Source: Mycobacterium sp.
GTDB taxonomy: Bacteria; Actinomycetota; Actinomycetes; RYN-182
Assembly (NCBI GenBank): GCA_025965515.1
Contig: JAOPWU010000127.1
Coordinates: forward strand, 1 to 32,267
Direction of reading: 5' to 3'
DNA: 32,267 bases
Below the pieces are notes generated by a model that saw only the letters and a program-made list of their open reading frames with translations, searched no databases and was not told the origin of the DNA. Of the stretch, positions 1 through 9,558 are shown one piece after another (the stretch's first letter is position 1; the number at the start of each line of letters is the position of its first letter). Both the position numbers and the translations under genes were made by a program.

Positions 1-1016
1 CGCAGCAGCCCGGCCAGCAGCGCGGCGCCGGCGGGCTCCGCGACGGGACCCACGGGGCCCACGGCGTCGAGGACGCCGACGACCTCGACGCGGCCGGGCA
101 GGGGGCGCAGCACGGCGACGTGCGCCACCCCGCGCCGACCCGCGCGGGGCGGCCGCAGGTGCACCACGACCTGGACCGCCGCGCCCAGCAGCTCCGCGGC
201 GTCGACCGCCGGGAGCCCCGCCCAGCGGAGCAACCCGGCCACGCGCACCGGCAGCGTCCGCGGGTCGTCCGCGTGCACGGTCAGCAGGCCGCCGCGGTGG
301 CCACTGGTCAGGGCCACGAGCAGGTCCGCCAGCTCCGCCCCGCGGGCCTCCCCGAGCACCAGGCGGTCGGGGCGCATCCGTAACGCCTGCCGGACGAGGT
401 CCCGCAGGTCCACCCCGCCCGCGCCCTCGACGTTGGGGGGCCGGGTGAGCAGCCCGACGACGTGCGGGTGACGGGGAACGAGCTCGGCGGTGTCCTCGCA
501 GAGCAGCACGCGCTCCCGCGGGTCGACGCGCCCCACCAGCGCCGACAGCACGGTCGTCTTGCCCGAGCCGGTCGCGCCGGTGACGGCGACGGACAGCCGG
601 GCGCGCACCACGGCGTCGAGCAGTTCGAGAAGGTCCGGCCCCACCAGCTCGCCCAGCTCGGCGCCGGCCGGCCGCAGCACCCGCAGCGACAGGGTGGTGC
701 CGGCCCGGGCGACCGGCGGCAGCACGGCGTGCAGCCGGAGCCCGCCCGGCAGCGGCGCGTCGACCCAGGGCTGCGCGGCGTCGAGCCGGCGGCCCGCCCC
801 CGCTGCCAGCCGCACCGCCAGCTGCCGCACCGCGGCCTCCCCCGCGAACCGCACCGGCAGCCGCTCGAGTCCCGCCCGGGTGTCCGCCCAGACCTGGTCC
901 GGCGCGTTGACGAGGACGTCGCTGACGTCGGCGCGGGCCAGCCACGGCCGCAGCGGCCCGAGCGGGTCGGGCGCCGCCGGCTCGGGCAGCGGGGCGGCGG
1001 GACGCGCACGTCGCAT
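1..1016 (-). CDS. tadA: TadA/CpaF/VirB11-type secretion ATPase (Rv3659c-like), 3' end cut off by the window
   Basis: Own translation of the minus strand from ATG at 1016: MRRARPAAPLPEPAAPDPLGPLRPWLARADVSDVLVNAPDQVW...GATGSGKTTVLSALVGRVDPRERVLLCEDTAELVPRHPHVVGL...; Walker A plus the typical CpaF motifs; open to the window edge, so not in the ORF track. Confidence 0.9.
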   Translation of the reverse strand, partial: MRRARPAAPLPEPAAPDPLGPLRPWLARADVSDVLVNAPDQVWADTRAGLERLPVRFAGEAAVRQLAVRLAAGAGRRLDAAQPWVDAPLPGGLRLHAVLPPVARAGTTLSLRVLRPAGAELGELVGPDLLELLDAVVRARLSVAVTGATGSGKTTVLSALVGRVDPRERVLLCEDTAELVPRHPHVVGLLTRPPNVEGAGGVDLRDLVRQALRMRPDRLVLGEARGAELADLLVALTSGHRGGLLTVHADDPRTLPVRVAGLLRWAGLPAVDAAELLGAAVQVVVHLRPPRAGRRGVAHVAVLRPLPGRVEVVGVLDAVGPVGPVAEPAGAALLAGLL

Positions 1017-1125
1017 CACGGCGACCAGCGGGACGGCAGGAGCATGGCGGTGGGCTCTCGGAGCGGGACGCCGATCGCGCCCGGGCACGTCCCACGGTGG
1101 GCGCGGGCGGGGCCCCGCGGGACCG

Positions 1126-1153
1126 CTGTCCACACCCTGTCGGCCGTCCACAG
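1126..1153. promoter_or_regulatory. Two directly repeated DnaA-box-like sequences (CTGTCCACA and CCGTCCACA)
   Basis: CTGTCCACACCCTGTCGGCCGTCCACAG read directly; similar to the actinobacterial DnaA box TTGTCCACA. Confidence 0.35.
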
Positions 1154-1220
1154 CCGGGTTGGTCGGGCGGCCGCGGCGGGCCGCGGGCTGCTACGGGCGG
1201 ACGGAACCGCCCGGACGTGG

Positions 1221-1253
1221 GACGGCCCCCGCTCGGGGGAAGCGGGGGCCGTC
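1221..1253. terminator. Strong hairpin, 13-bp perfect stem (GACGGCCCCCGCT-CGGGGGA-AGCGGGGGCCGTC)
   Basis: Perfect inverted repeat read from sequence; no T-tract, which is normal for high-GC actinobacteria. Confidence 0.6.
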
Positions 1254-1446
1254 GCGACGCGCTCTGTGGAGCGCTGGGCAGCGCGGAGTCTCGGGGGGTG
1301 ACGCCGCGCTGCTGGTGGGAGCGGTGCCCGGGGCGTGGCGCGGGAAAACGGGTGCGCCGTCAGATCCGATGATTCCCAGGTTGGCGCCGCGCCGGGCGGG
1401 GCCGGAACGCCCGCGCGCACCGCCGCAGCCCCCTAGGGTGGGGTTC

Positions 1447-2244
1447 GTGGCCCGATCTGCCGCCTTCTTCGACCTCGACAAGACGGTCATCGCGACCTCC
1501 AGCACGCTGGCGTTCGGCAAGCCGTTCTACCAGGGCGGCCTCATCAACCGTCGGGCCGTCCTGAAGAGCAGCTACGCGCAGTTCGTGTACCTGCTCTCGG
1601 GCGCGGACGCCGACCAGATGGAGCGCATGCGCGCCTACCTCACCAACCTCTGCGCGGGCTGGCCCGTGGCCCAGGTCGAGGAGATCGTGCGGGAGACGCT
1701 GCACGACCTCATCGACCCGCTGGTCTACACGGAGGCCGTGGGGCTGATCGAGGACCACCGCGCAGCCGGCCGGGACGTGATCATCGTCAGCTCGTCGGGC
1801 GAGGAGGTGGTCGCACCCATCGGCGCCATGGTCGGCGCGGACGGCGTGGTGGCCACCCGCATGCGGGTCGTCGACGGCAAGTACACGGGCGAGATCGAGT
1901 TCTACGCCTACGGGCCGAACAAGGCGGAGGCGATGCGGCAGCTCGCCGCCGAGCGCGGCTACGACCTGGCCCGCAGCTACGCCTACTCGGACTCGGCGAC
2001 GGACCTGCCGATGCTGGAGGCCGTCGGGCGGCCGACCGTGGTGAACCCCGACAAGGGACTGCGGCGGATCGCCGACGAGCGCGGCTGGCCGGTGTTGACG
2101 TTCCGGAAGCCCGTCAGCCTGCGGTCGCGCATGGTCGCGCTGCCTCGGGTGCCGTCCAAGCCGGTGCTCGCCGCGCTCGCCCTGGCGGCGGCTGCGGCGC
2201 TCGCCGCCGCAGCCGCCCGCCGTCGGAACACCCCCCTCTTCTGA
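1447..2244 (+). CDS. HAD-IB family hydrolase (SerB-like phosphatase, Rv3661-like)
   Basis: GTG start; VARSAAFFDLDKTVIATSSTLAFGKPFY... DxD motif (FFDLDKT), SSS motif, SYAYSDSATDLPML motif; C-terminal hydrophobic Ala-rich tail. Confidence 0.92.
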   Translation: MARSAAFFDLDKTVIATSSTLAFGKPFYQGGLINRRAVLKSSYAQFVYLLSGADADQMERMRAYLTNLCAGWPVAQVEEIVRETLHDLIDPLVYTEAVGLIEDHRAAGRDVIIVSSSGEEVVAPIGAMVGADGVVATRMRVVDGKYTGEIEFYAYGPNKAEAMRQLAAERGYDLARSYAYSDSATDLPMLEAVGRPTVVNPDKGLRRIADERGWPVLTFRKPVSLRSRMVALPRVPSKPVLAALALAAAAALAAAAARRRNTPLF

Positions 2245-2318
2245 CCTGATCGCGGGCATTTCTGCGTGATTGTCAATCACCTCTTGTGTTCCAGGTCACT
2301 CGGGGGTACACCTGAGTC

Positions 2319-2525
2319 AGGTCCTCTCAGCCCCCGGCTCGCCGGAGACGGAGCGGACTTGGCAACCTGGCGGACGAGCACCCACGTGCGAACAGCCTCG
2401 GACGGCGCGCCGAGCGGGAGCAGGCCTCCCGTCGCCGGCGGCACAAGAGACGCGCGCTCTGTTCACCCGCTCGTCGGGATGTCACGGCGCCCCGTTGCTG
2501 GCCCCCCGGCGACGGGGCGCCCTGA
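2319..2525 (+). ncRNA. Candidate Ms1/MTS2823/scr3559-type sRNA (approximate ends)
   Basis: Lies between the Rv3661-like and Rv3662c-like genes, the location of Ms1/MTS2823 in mycobacteria; no convincing ORF; possible TTGTGT-17-TACACC promoter at 2284-2312; long-range pairing GACGAGC (2373-2379)/GCTCGTC (2469-2475), internal CTCGG/CCGAG and GGGAG/CTCCC stems, strong terminal hairpin at 2486-2521. Strand and ends are inferred. Confidence 0.55.
2486..2521. terminator. Strong terminator hairpin (GGCGCCCCGT TGCTGG CCCC CCGGCG ACGGGGCGCC)
   Basis: 16-bp stem (two G-T wobbles), CCCC loop, directly visible. Confidence 0.75.
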
Positions 2526-2552
2526 CGTCCGGGCCCGACCGGCCGCAGGCGG

Positions 2553-3380
2553 CTACTGCGGCGTCGCCGCCACCGGCTCGTCGGCGCGCTGCACGGCCTC
2601 GGCGACCGCCAGCCCCTCCCGGGCCCCCAGCCCGGCGGCCTCCGCCACGTGCCGCAGCCAGCCGGCCACCCCATCGGGCGTCCCCGTGCCGAAGCCGGTC
2701 AGGGCGGCCGCGTAGGCCTCGGCGCCGAGCTCGAGGTGCCCCACCTCGGGGGCCGTGACCGCCTTGGGGTCGAAGCCCCGGCCGATGAGCACCAGCCGGG
2801 CGGCGCCGCGCGCCACCAGGCCGTTGCCCGCCGTGAACGGCCGCAGCGTCAGCAGCTCGCCGTGCACCACGGCGGCGACCACCAGCGCCGGCTGCTGCGA
2901 GCCCAGCACCGACAGCAGCGTCTCGAGCCGCGCGGCCACGACGTCGGGGGCCGGGGCGGGCGGCAGGTCCAAGCCCTCGTCGACGATGACCGCGCCGGCG
3001 GGGCGGGGACGCCCCAGCTCCTCCTCGGGCAGCAGGCCGCGGGCCGCCAGCAGGTGCAGCCGCGCGAGCGCCTGCCGCGGCGTGCGCTCCCAGATGTCGG
3101 TCAGTTCACCCAGCGCCGCGGAGATCCGCAACGCGCCCTGGGCGACGGGCTCGATCTCGGCGGGGAAACGGCCCGCGCGGAAGTCCTCGAGGGACGCCGG
3201 CGCGCCGGCCAGCGCCGCCGACGCGCGGGCGGACCGCAGCGAGGCTTCCCCGGTCACCTCGGCGGACCGCCGCCGCAGCACCTTGTGACCCAGCAACCGG
3301 TCGACGCCCGCGCGGGCCTGCTCCACGGCCTCGGCGATCCCTGGGAGCGCGGTGAGCGGGGCGAGCGGGTCTGTGGACAC
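2553..3380 (-). CDS. Rv3662c-like protein with a degenerate Fic-type motif
   Basis: GTG start at 3380 (VSTDPLAPLTALPGIAEAVEQ...); contains LRPFTAGNGLVARGAARLVLIGRG resembling the Fic core HPFx(D/E)GNGRxxR but lacking the catalytic His. Confidence 0.75.
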   Translation of the reverse strand: MSTDPLAPLTALPGIAEAVEQARAGVDRLLGHKVLRRRSAEVTGEASLRSARASAALAGAPASLEDFRAGRFPAEIEPVAQGALRISAALGELTDIWERTPRQALARLHLLAARGLLPEEELGRPRPAGAVIVDEGLDLPPAPAPDVVAARLETLLSVLGSQQPALVVAAVVHGELLTLRPFTAGNGLVARGAARLVLIGRGFDPKAVTAPEVGHLELGAEAYAAALTGFGTGTPDGVAGWLRHVAEAAGLGAREGLAVAEAVQRADEPVAATPQ

Positions 3381-3407
3381 GCGCCCACGGTAGTGCGGCG
3401 TCCACAG
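3371..3407. promoter_or_regulatory. Inverted pair of DnaA-box-like sequences, CTGTGGACA...GCGTCCACAG
   Basis: Read directly; overlaps the predicted GTG start of the minus-strand gene. Confidence 0.35.
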
Positions 3408-3458
3408 CGCGCCCCGGGCCAGGTGCGCCGTCGGCAGATCAGTTCTACGTTGGCATCG

Positions 3459-3480
3459 GCGCGTGCGCTCGATCACGCGC
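3459..3480. promoter_or_regulatory. Candidate Crp operator upstream of acs (GCGCGTG-N8-CACGCGC)
   Basis: Perfect 7-bp inverted repeat with Crp-like GTG-N8-CAC core, 51 bp upstream of the acs start. Confidence 0.4.
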
Positions 3481-3531
3481 CCGTCGGGGCATCGCCGCCC
3501 TCGACGTGTCGACGCAGTGCCGGAGGATGCC

Positions 3532-5514
<1,983 letters not shown>

Positions 5515-5516
5515 CG

Positions 5517-5535
5517 CCCGGGCACCGCCCCCGGG
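5517..5535. terminator. Hairpin downstream of acs (CCCGGG-N7-CCCGGG)
   Basis: Inverted repeat directly after the acs stop. Confidence 0.4.
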
Positions 5536-5634
5536 AGTCGGCGGGGACGGCAGGGGTGTGGCCCGACGCGGTGCCGGGCAGGGGCCACCCGGGCCGCGCC
5601 GCGGCCTGCATACCCACGACTCCCGGGAGCAACC

Positions 5635-5886
5635 ATGACGGACACCGATCCCGGCGGGCGCCCGCAACAGGCCGGGTGGTCCCTGCAGGACACGGAGTCG
5701 CCGGCCGGCAGCGGCCCGACCGGTGGAGGGCCCACCGAGGCCGGCGGGCCCGTCGCCGAGGAGTCCTCGGACGGTGCCCCGGACACCGGCCCCACCACCA
5801 CGGCGGCCGTCGAGTCGGGGGAGGCGGAGGGCCCGGAGATGTCCGGCTCACCGGTCGGCGGCGGCCCGACGCAGGCCGGCTCGTGA
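5635..5886 (+). CDS. Small Gly/Pro-rich acidic hypothetical protein (83 aa)
   Basis: ATG with GGGAG at 5625-5629; internal repeats SGPTGGGPTEAGGP / SGSPVGGGPTQAGS. Confidence 0.5.
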   Translation: MTDTDPGGRPQQAGWSLQDTESPAGSGPTGGGPTEAGGPVAEESSDGAPDTGPTTTAAVESGEAEGPEMSGSPVGGGPTQAGS

Positions 5887-5973
5887 CCGGCGCCGCCGGC
5901 CCCGCCGGCCGGCGACGCTGCCCGTCGGCACCCCTACCTGTGCCCTCCCTCCGAGACGACTACGGTGATCGCG

Positions 5974-6168
5974 ATGGCTGACACGGACAACCCGCAGGAG
6001 ACCGACCCGGACGACGCGATCGAGCCCGGCGTCGTCGCCGGCGCGCCCGGCCCCTCGGGTTCGGAAGGCGGCCCCGGCGGCGACCCGGACGCGCGGTTCA
6101 CGCCGCCCAGCCCCGACGAGCTGCGCCGGCTCGGCGAGGAGACCGCCGAGCGCGACCGCGGCGCCTGA
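5974..6168 (+). CDS. Small acidic hypothetical protein (64 aa)
   Basis: MADTDNPQETDPDDAIEPGVVAGAPGPSG...PDELRRLGEETAERDRGA; same strand, directly upstream of the holin-family gene. Confidence 0.5.
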   Translation: MADTDNPQETDPDDAIEPGVVAGAPGPSGSEGGPGGDPDARFTPPSPDELRRLGEETAERDRGA

Positions 6169-6202
6169 CCGTCCCCGACCCTCTCGACCGCAGGAGCACC
6201 CC

Positions 6203-6688
6203 GTGACCGTGCAGCTTCCCCAGCCGACCCCCAACGGGGGAATCCTCGACCCGCAGGGCGCCCTGCCCGGATCGGTACGCCCCGCGCCCGACGCGACCCT
6301 CGGCGAGCTCGTCGCCACCGCCAGCAAGGACCTGAGCCTGCTCATCCGCGGCGAGGTCGAGCTGGCGAAGGCCGAGCTGGCCGTCACCGCGAAGTCCGCG
6401 GCGGCCGGCGCGGCCCTCGGCGGCGCGGCCGCGCTGTTCGGCGCGATCGGCGGCCTGTTCGCGCTCCTCACGGTCGCGGAGGCGCTCGACGTCGCGCTGC
6501 CCCGCTGGGCGGCGTTCCTCATCGTGACGGCCGTGCTCCTGCTGCTCGCGGGCGTGCTGGGCCTCGGGGCCCTGACACGCATCAAGAAGGTCGGCCCGCC
6601 CGAGCGGACGATGACCACCGTGAAGGACGACATCGCGTGGCTGAAGAGCCCCCGGCTGGCGCCGACCCGTCGCTCCGGCAGCTCCTGA
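6203..6688 (+). CDS. Phage holin family / DUF1469-type membrane protein (Rv3669-like)
   Basis: GTG start; TLGELVATASKDLSLLIRGEVELAKAELAVTAKSAAAGAALGGAA... followed by two hydrophobic helices. Confidence 0.85.
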   Translation: MTVQLPQPTPNGGILDPQGALPGSVRPAPDATLGELVATASKDLSLLIRGEVELAKAELAVTAKSAAAGAALGGAAALFGAIGGLFALLTVAEALDVALPRWAAFLIVTAVLLLLAGVLGLGALTRIKKVGPPERTMTTVKDDIAWLKSPRLAPTRRSGSS

Positions 6689-7701
6689 GCCGCACCCTCC
6701 CGCGCCGGGCTGCCGCCGCCGCCGTGGGTACGTCAGGGCTGCCGGCCGGGGCGCCGACGCGTGTGTCCGCCCCCATCGACCCGACGTTCGTGCGGCTGGA
6801 GGGCCCCTGGCGGCACCGCGAGGTGTCGGCGAACGGGGTCCGCTTCCACGTCGCCGAGACCGGTCCGGCCGACCCCGGGGGCGCGCCGCTGGTGCTGCTG
6901 CTGCACGGGTTCCCCGAGTTCTGGTGGAGCTGGCACCACCAGCTCGTCGCCCTGGGTGAGGCGGGCTTCCGCGCGGTGGCCGTCGACCTGCGCGGATTCG
7001 GCGGGACCGACAAGCCGCCGTCCGGCTACGACCTGCCGACGCTGGCGGCGGACGTCGCCGGCCTCGTGAGGGCGCTCGGCGAGGAACAGGCGGTCCTCGT
7101 CGGACACGACTGGGGCGGCGTGCTCGCGTGGAGCGCCGCTGCGCTGCACCCGCGGGTCGTCCGCGGGATCGTGCCCGTCTCCATGGCGCACCTGCTGCGC
7201 TTCAAGGCCGCGATCCTCACGCAGCCCCGCGGGCAGCTGCGGGCCAGCGGGTACATGGCGCCGTTCCAGCTGCTCGGGGCGGAGCGGCGGCTGCTCGACG
7301 ACGACGCGGAAGCCGTCGGCGCCCTGCTGCACCGCTGGGGCGGTCCGGGCTTCCCCGACGCGGAGACCGAGGAGCTGTGTCGCAAGGCCGCGCAGATCCC
7401 CGGTGCCGCGGCGAGCGCGATGGAGTACTACCGCGGAGCGCTGCGCAGCCTGTCCGCGCCGCCGCTGCGGGCCAACGCGCTGACCCGGCGGCTGCGCCGG
7501 CCGGTGGCGGCGCCGGTGCTGCAGCTGCACGGCAGCGACGACCCGTGCGTCCTGGCCTCCACCGCCCGCGGCTCGGGTCGCTGGGTGTCGGGGTCGTACG
7601 CGTGGCACGAGTTCGCCGGCGTGGGGCACTTCCCCCACGAGGAGCAGCCGGGCCGCGTCAACGACCTGCTGATCGACTGGCTGCGCGCACTACCGGCCTG
7701 A
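6637..7701 (+). CDS. Alpha/beta hydrolase, epoxide hydrolase EphE-like
   Basis: LLLHGFPEFWWSWHHQL oxyanion motif, VGHDWGGVLAW nucleophile elbow, GVGHFPHEEQP catalytic His region. Start uncertain (GTG 6637, overlapping the previous gene; GTG 6724 or 6763 also in frame). Confidence 0.92.
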   Translation: MAEEPPAGADPSLRQLLSRTLPRRAAAAAVGTSGLPAGAPTRVSAPIDPTFVRLEGPWRHREVSANGVRFHVAETGPADPGGAPLVLLLHGFPEFWWSWHHQLVALGEAGFRAVAVDLRGFGGTDKPPSGYDLPTLAADVAGLVRALGEEQAVLVGHDWGGVLAWSAAALHPRVVRGIVPVSMAHLLRFKAAILTQPRGQLRASGYMAPFQLLGAERRLLDDDAEAVGALLHRWGGPGFPDAETEELCRKAAQIPGAAASAMEYYRGALRSLSAPPLRANALTRRLRRPVAAPVLQLHGSDDPCVLASTARGSGRWVSGSYAWHEFAGVGHFPHEEQPGRVNDLLIDWLRALPA

Positions 7702-7710
7702 CGAGCCGCC

Positions 7711-8166
7711 TCAGGCGGCGCGCGACCGGCTCTCGGCCGCGGTCGCCAGATTCCCGAGGAACGCCTGGGCGAGGCAGTCCGCGTCCTGCAGCAGCGAGAT
7801 CCTGTCGCCGCGCTGGTCGTCGGGGTCGGCCTGCTCCAGCCGCAGCTGGGCCTCCGTGGCCATCCCGGGACCATCCCCGGAGTAGCGCAGGGTCAGCGTG
7901 CCGGTGGCGGCGGGCAGCCCCACGGGCTCGAGGTGCAGCGTCCACACGAAGCCGGTCGGTCGGCGCGCCGGGGCACTGGCCCGCAGCGTCACGGCCACCG
8001 GCGCCGCATGCCCCGGGAGCTCGATGAGGAGCCGGTAACGGCCATCCCTGCCCTCGTCGAGGCGGCGGGCGGCGGGCCAGAGGTCCACGGCCGACGGCCC
8101 GGCGAGCAGCAGCGCGGTGGAGGTCGGGTCGGCCGCGATGGAGCGGCGTGCGACGACGACGGTCAT
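7711..8166 (-). CDS. Hypothetical protein (151 aa)
   Basis: ATG at 8166 with GGGAGGG RBS on the minus strand: MTVVVARRSIAADPTSTALLLAGPSAVDLWPAARRLDEGRDGRYRLLIELPGHAAP...; family not recognised. Confidence 0.75.
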   Translation of the reverse strand: MTVVVARRSIAADPTSTALLLAGPSAVDLWPAARRLDEGRDGRYRLLIELPGHAAPVAVTLRASAPARRPTGFVWTLHLEPVGLPAATGTLTLRYSGDGPGMATEAQLRLEQADPDDQRGDRISLLQDADCLAQAFLGNLATAAESRSRAA

Positions 8167-8204
8167 GGTTCCCTCCCTTCCGCCACGGCCTGGCGCTTCC
8201 GGAC

Positions 8205-8222
8205 CGCTTGCAACTGCAAGCA
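8205..8222. promoter_or_regulatory. Operator-like dyad CGCTTGCA-AC-TGCAAGCA
   Basis: Perfect 7-bp inverted repeat, 38 bp upstream of the 7711-8166 gene and adjoining a TATGCT -10-like hexamer on the minus strand; similar element at 31742-31759. Confidence 0.45.
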
Positions 8223-8328
8223 TACCGCCGCGGGGGCGCGCGCTACCGTCGCTCGGGCATCGTTCGTTGTGACGTCGGCCAATGTTCGCGGTGACCTCAC
8301 TCACCGGTACGAACCGGAGCGAAATCCG

Positions 8329-9510
8329 CTAGTCACAGCCCTGCGTCGAGACGGCCGTGACCGCCGACGCCCCGGCCGTGGCGTCGGGCGCGACCTCCTG
8401 GGCCGTCAGCGCGTACCCGGTCTCGGGGTCGTCCGTGGCCGCCGCGAAGACAACCCCCAGCACCCGGCCGTCGCTCGCCAGCAGCGGCCCGCCCGAGTTG
8501 CCCGGCCGCACGATCGCGCGGATCGCGTACACCTCGCGGGTGCCGTCGCCGTTGCCGTAGATGTCGGGGCTGTGGATCGGCTCCCGCAGCCGGACCCGCG
8601 CCGCACCCGCCGCGAACGGGCCGTTCTCCGGGTACCCGACCACCACCGCGTCGGCGCCCGCGTTCGCCGGGCCGGCGAAGCCGAGCGGCGCCCCGCCCAT
8701 CCCGGGCACGTAGAGGACGGCCACGTCGCGGACCGGGTCGTAGAGCACCACGCGGGCGTCGAGCGTCCGGTTACCGCCCACGTCGACCACGGGCGAGCGC
8801 ACCCCGGCCACCACGTGCGCGTTCGTCATGACGTGGTCGCGGGCGAACAGGAAGCCGCTGCCCTCGAGGCTGCGGCGGCAGCTGAGCGCGTCGCCGCGCA
8901 CCCGCACGACAGTGGTCCTCGCGACCGCGACGGCCCGGCTGTTCACCAGCGCCGGGTCGGGCGGTGCGACCGCGGTCGTGGACCCCGAGCCGAGGCCCGC
9001 GAAGACCTGCGGGAAGCCGTCGCGGCCGAACAGCCGGATGAAGTCGGAGAGGGCGTTCGGCACCGCATCGGGCACCACCGTGCCGACGGCCGCCAGCACC
9101 TGCGACCGGCTGACCTCCCGGGCGAAGGTGCGGTACGGCGACTGGAAGACCGCGACGCCCACCAGGTAGGCGAGCAGCAGGACGCGCGCCACGGACAGCA
9201 GCGCGCCGCCCAGGCTGTCGACGGTCTGCGCCGGGTGCCACGTCACCCGTCTGCGGATCATGCCGCCCAAGGTCGCCAGGAGCACCTGCCCCAGCGTCGC
9301 GCTGAGGAAGACGACGACGAGCCCGACCAGCGCCGAGTGGTTGAGGTTGAACGCGTCCGCGATCGCCGGCGCGAGCTGCGTGCCGAGCAGCGCACCACCG
9401 ATGAAGCCGACGGTCGAGGCGAAACCGACGAGCAGGCCCTCCTGGAAGCCGGAGATCGCGAAGATCACGACCACGCCGAGCAGCACCAGGTCGAGGGCGT
9501 CACCCCGCAC
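8329..9510 (-). CDS. marP: MarP-like membrane serine protease (CvpA domain plus trypsin-like protease)
   Basis: N-terminal multi-helix CvpA-like region; catalytic triad motifs TNAHVV, DPVRDVAVL, RPGNSGGPLL; Cys residues in LSCRRSLEGSGF and the C-terminal TQGCD consistent with the MarP disulfide pair. Confidence 0.92.
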   Translation of the reverse strand: MRGDALDLVLLGVVVIFAISGFQEGLLVGFASTVGFIGGALLGTQLAPAIADAFNLNHSALVGLVVVFLSATLGQVLLATLGGMIRRRVTWHPAQTVDSLGGALLSVARVLLLAYLVGVAVFQSPYRTFAREVSRSQVLAAVGTVVPDAVPNALSDFIRLFGRDGFPQVFAGLGSGSTTAVAPPDPALVNSRAVAVARTTVVRVRGDALSCRRSLEGSGFLFARDHVMTNAHVVAGVRSPVVDVGGNRTLDARVVLYDPVRDVAVLYVPGMGGAPLGFAGPANAGADAVVVGYPENGPFAAGAARVRLREPIHSPDIYGNGDGTREVYAIRAIVRPGNSGGPLLASDGRVLGVVFAAATDDPETGYALTAQEVAPDATAGASAVTAVSTQGCD

Positions 9511-9558
9511 CGGAAGACCTCCCGTCCTGCGGGTGGACTCCCGCTCCCGTCGTCGCGG

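Noticed and set aside
1016-1420. 134-aa minus-strand ORF in the tadA-HAD intergenic region as a possible ssd remnant
   Set aside because: Arg/Ala/Pro-rich with no similarity to a ParA/MinD-like ssd protein; interrupted by the strong hairpin region.
2266-2758. 149- and 162-aa plus-strand ORFs covering the HAD/Rv3662c-like intergenic region
   Set aside because: Low-complexity translations that run into the opposite-strand gene; the position and structure fit an sRNA better.
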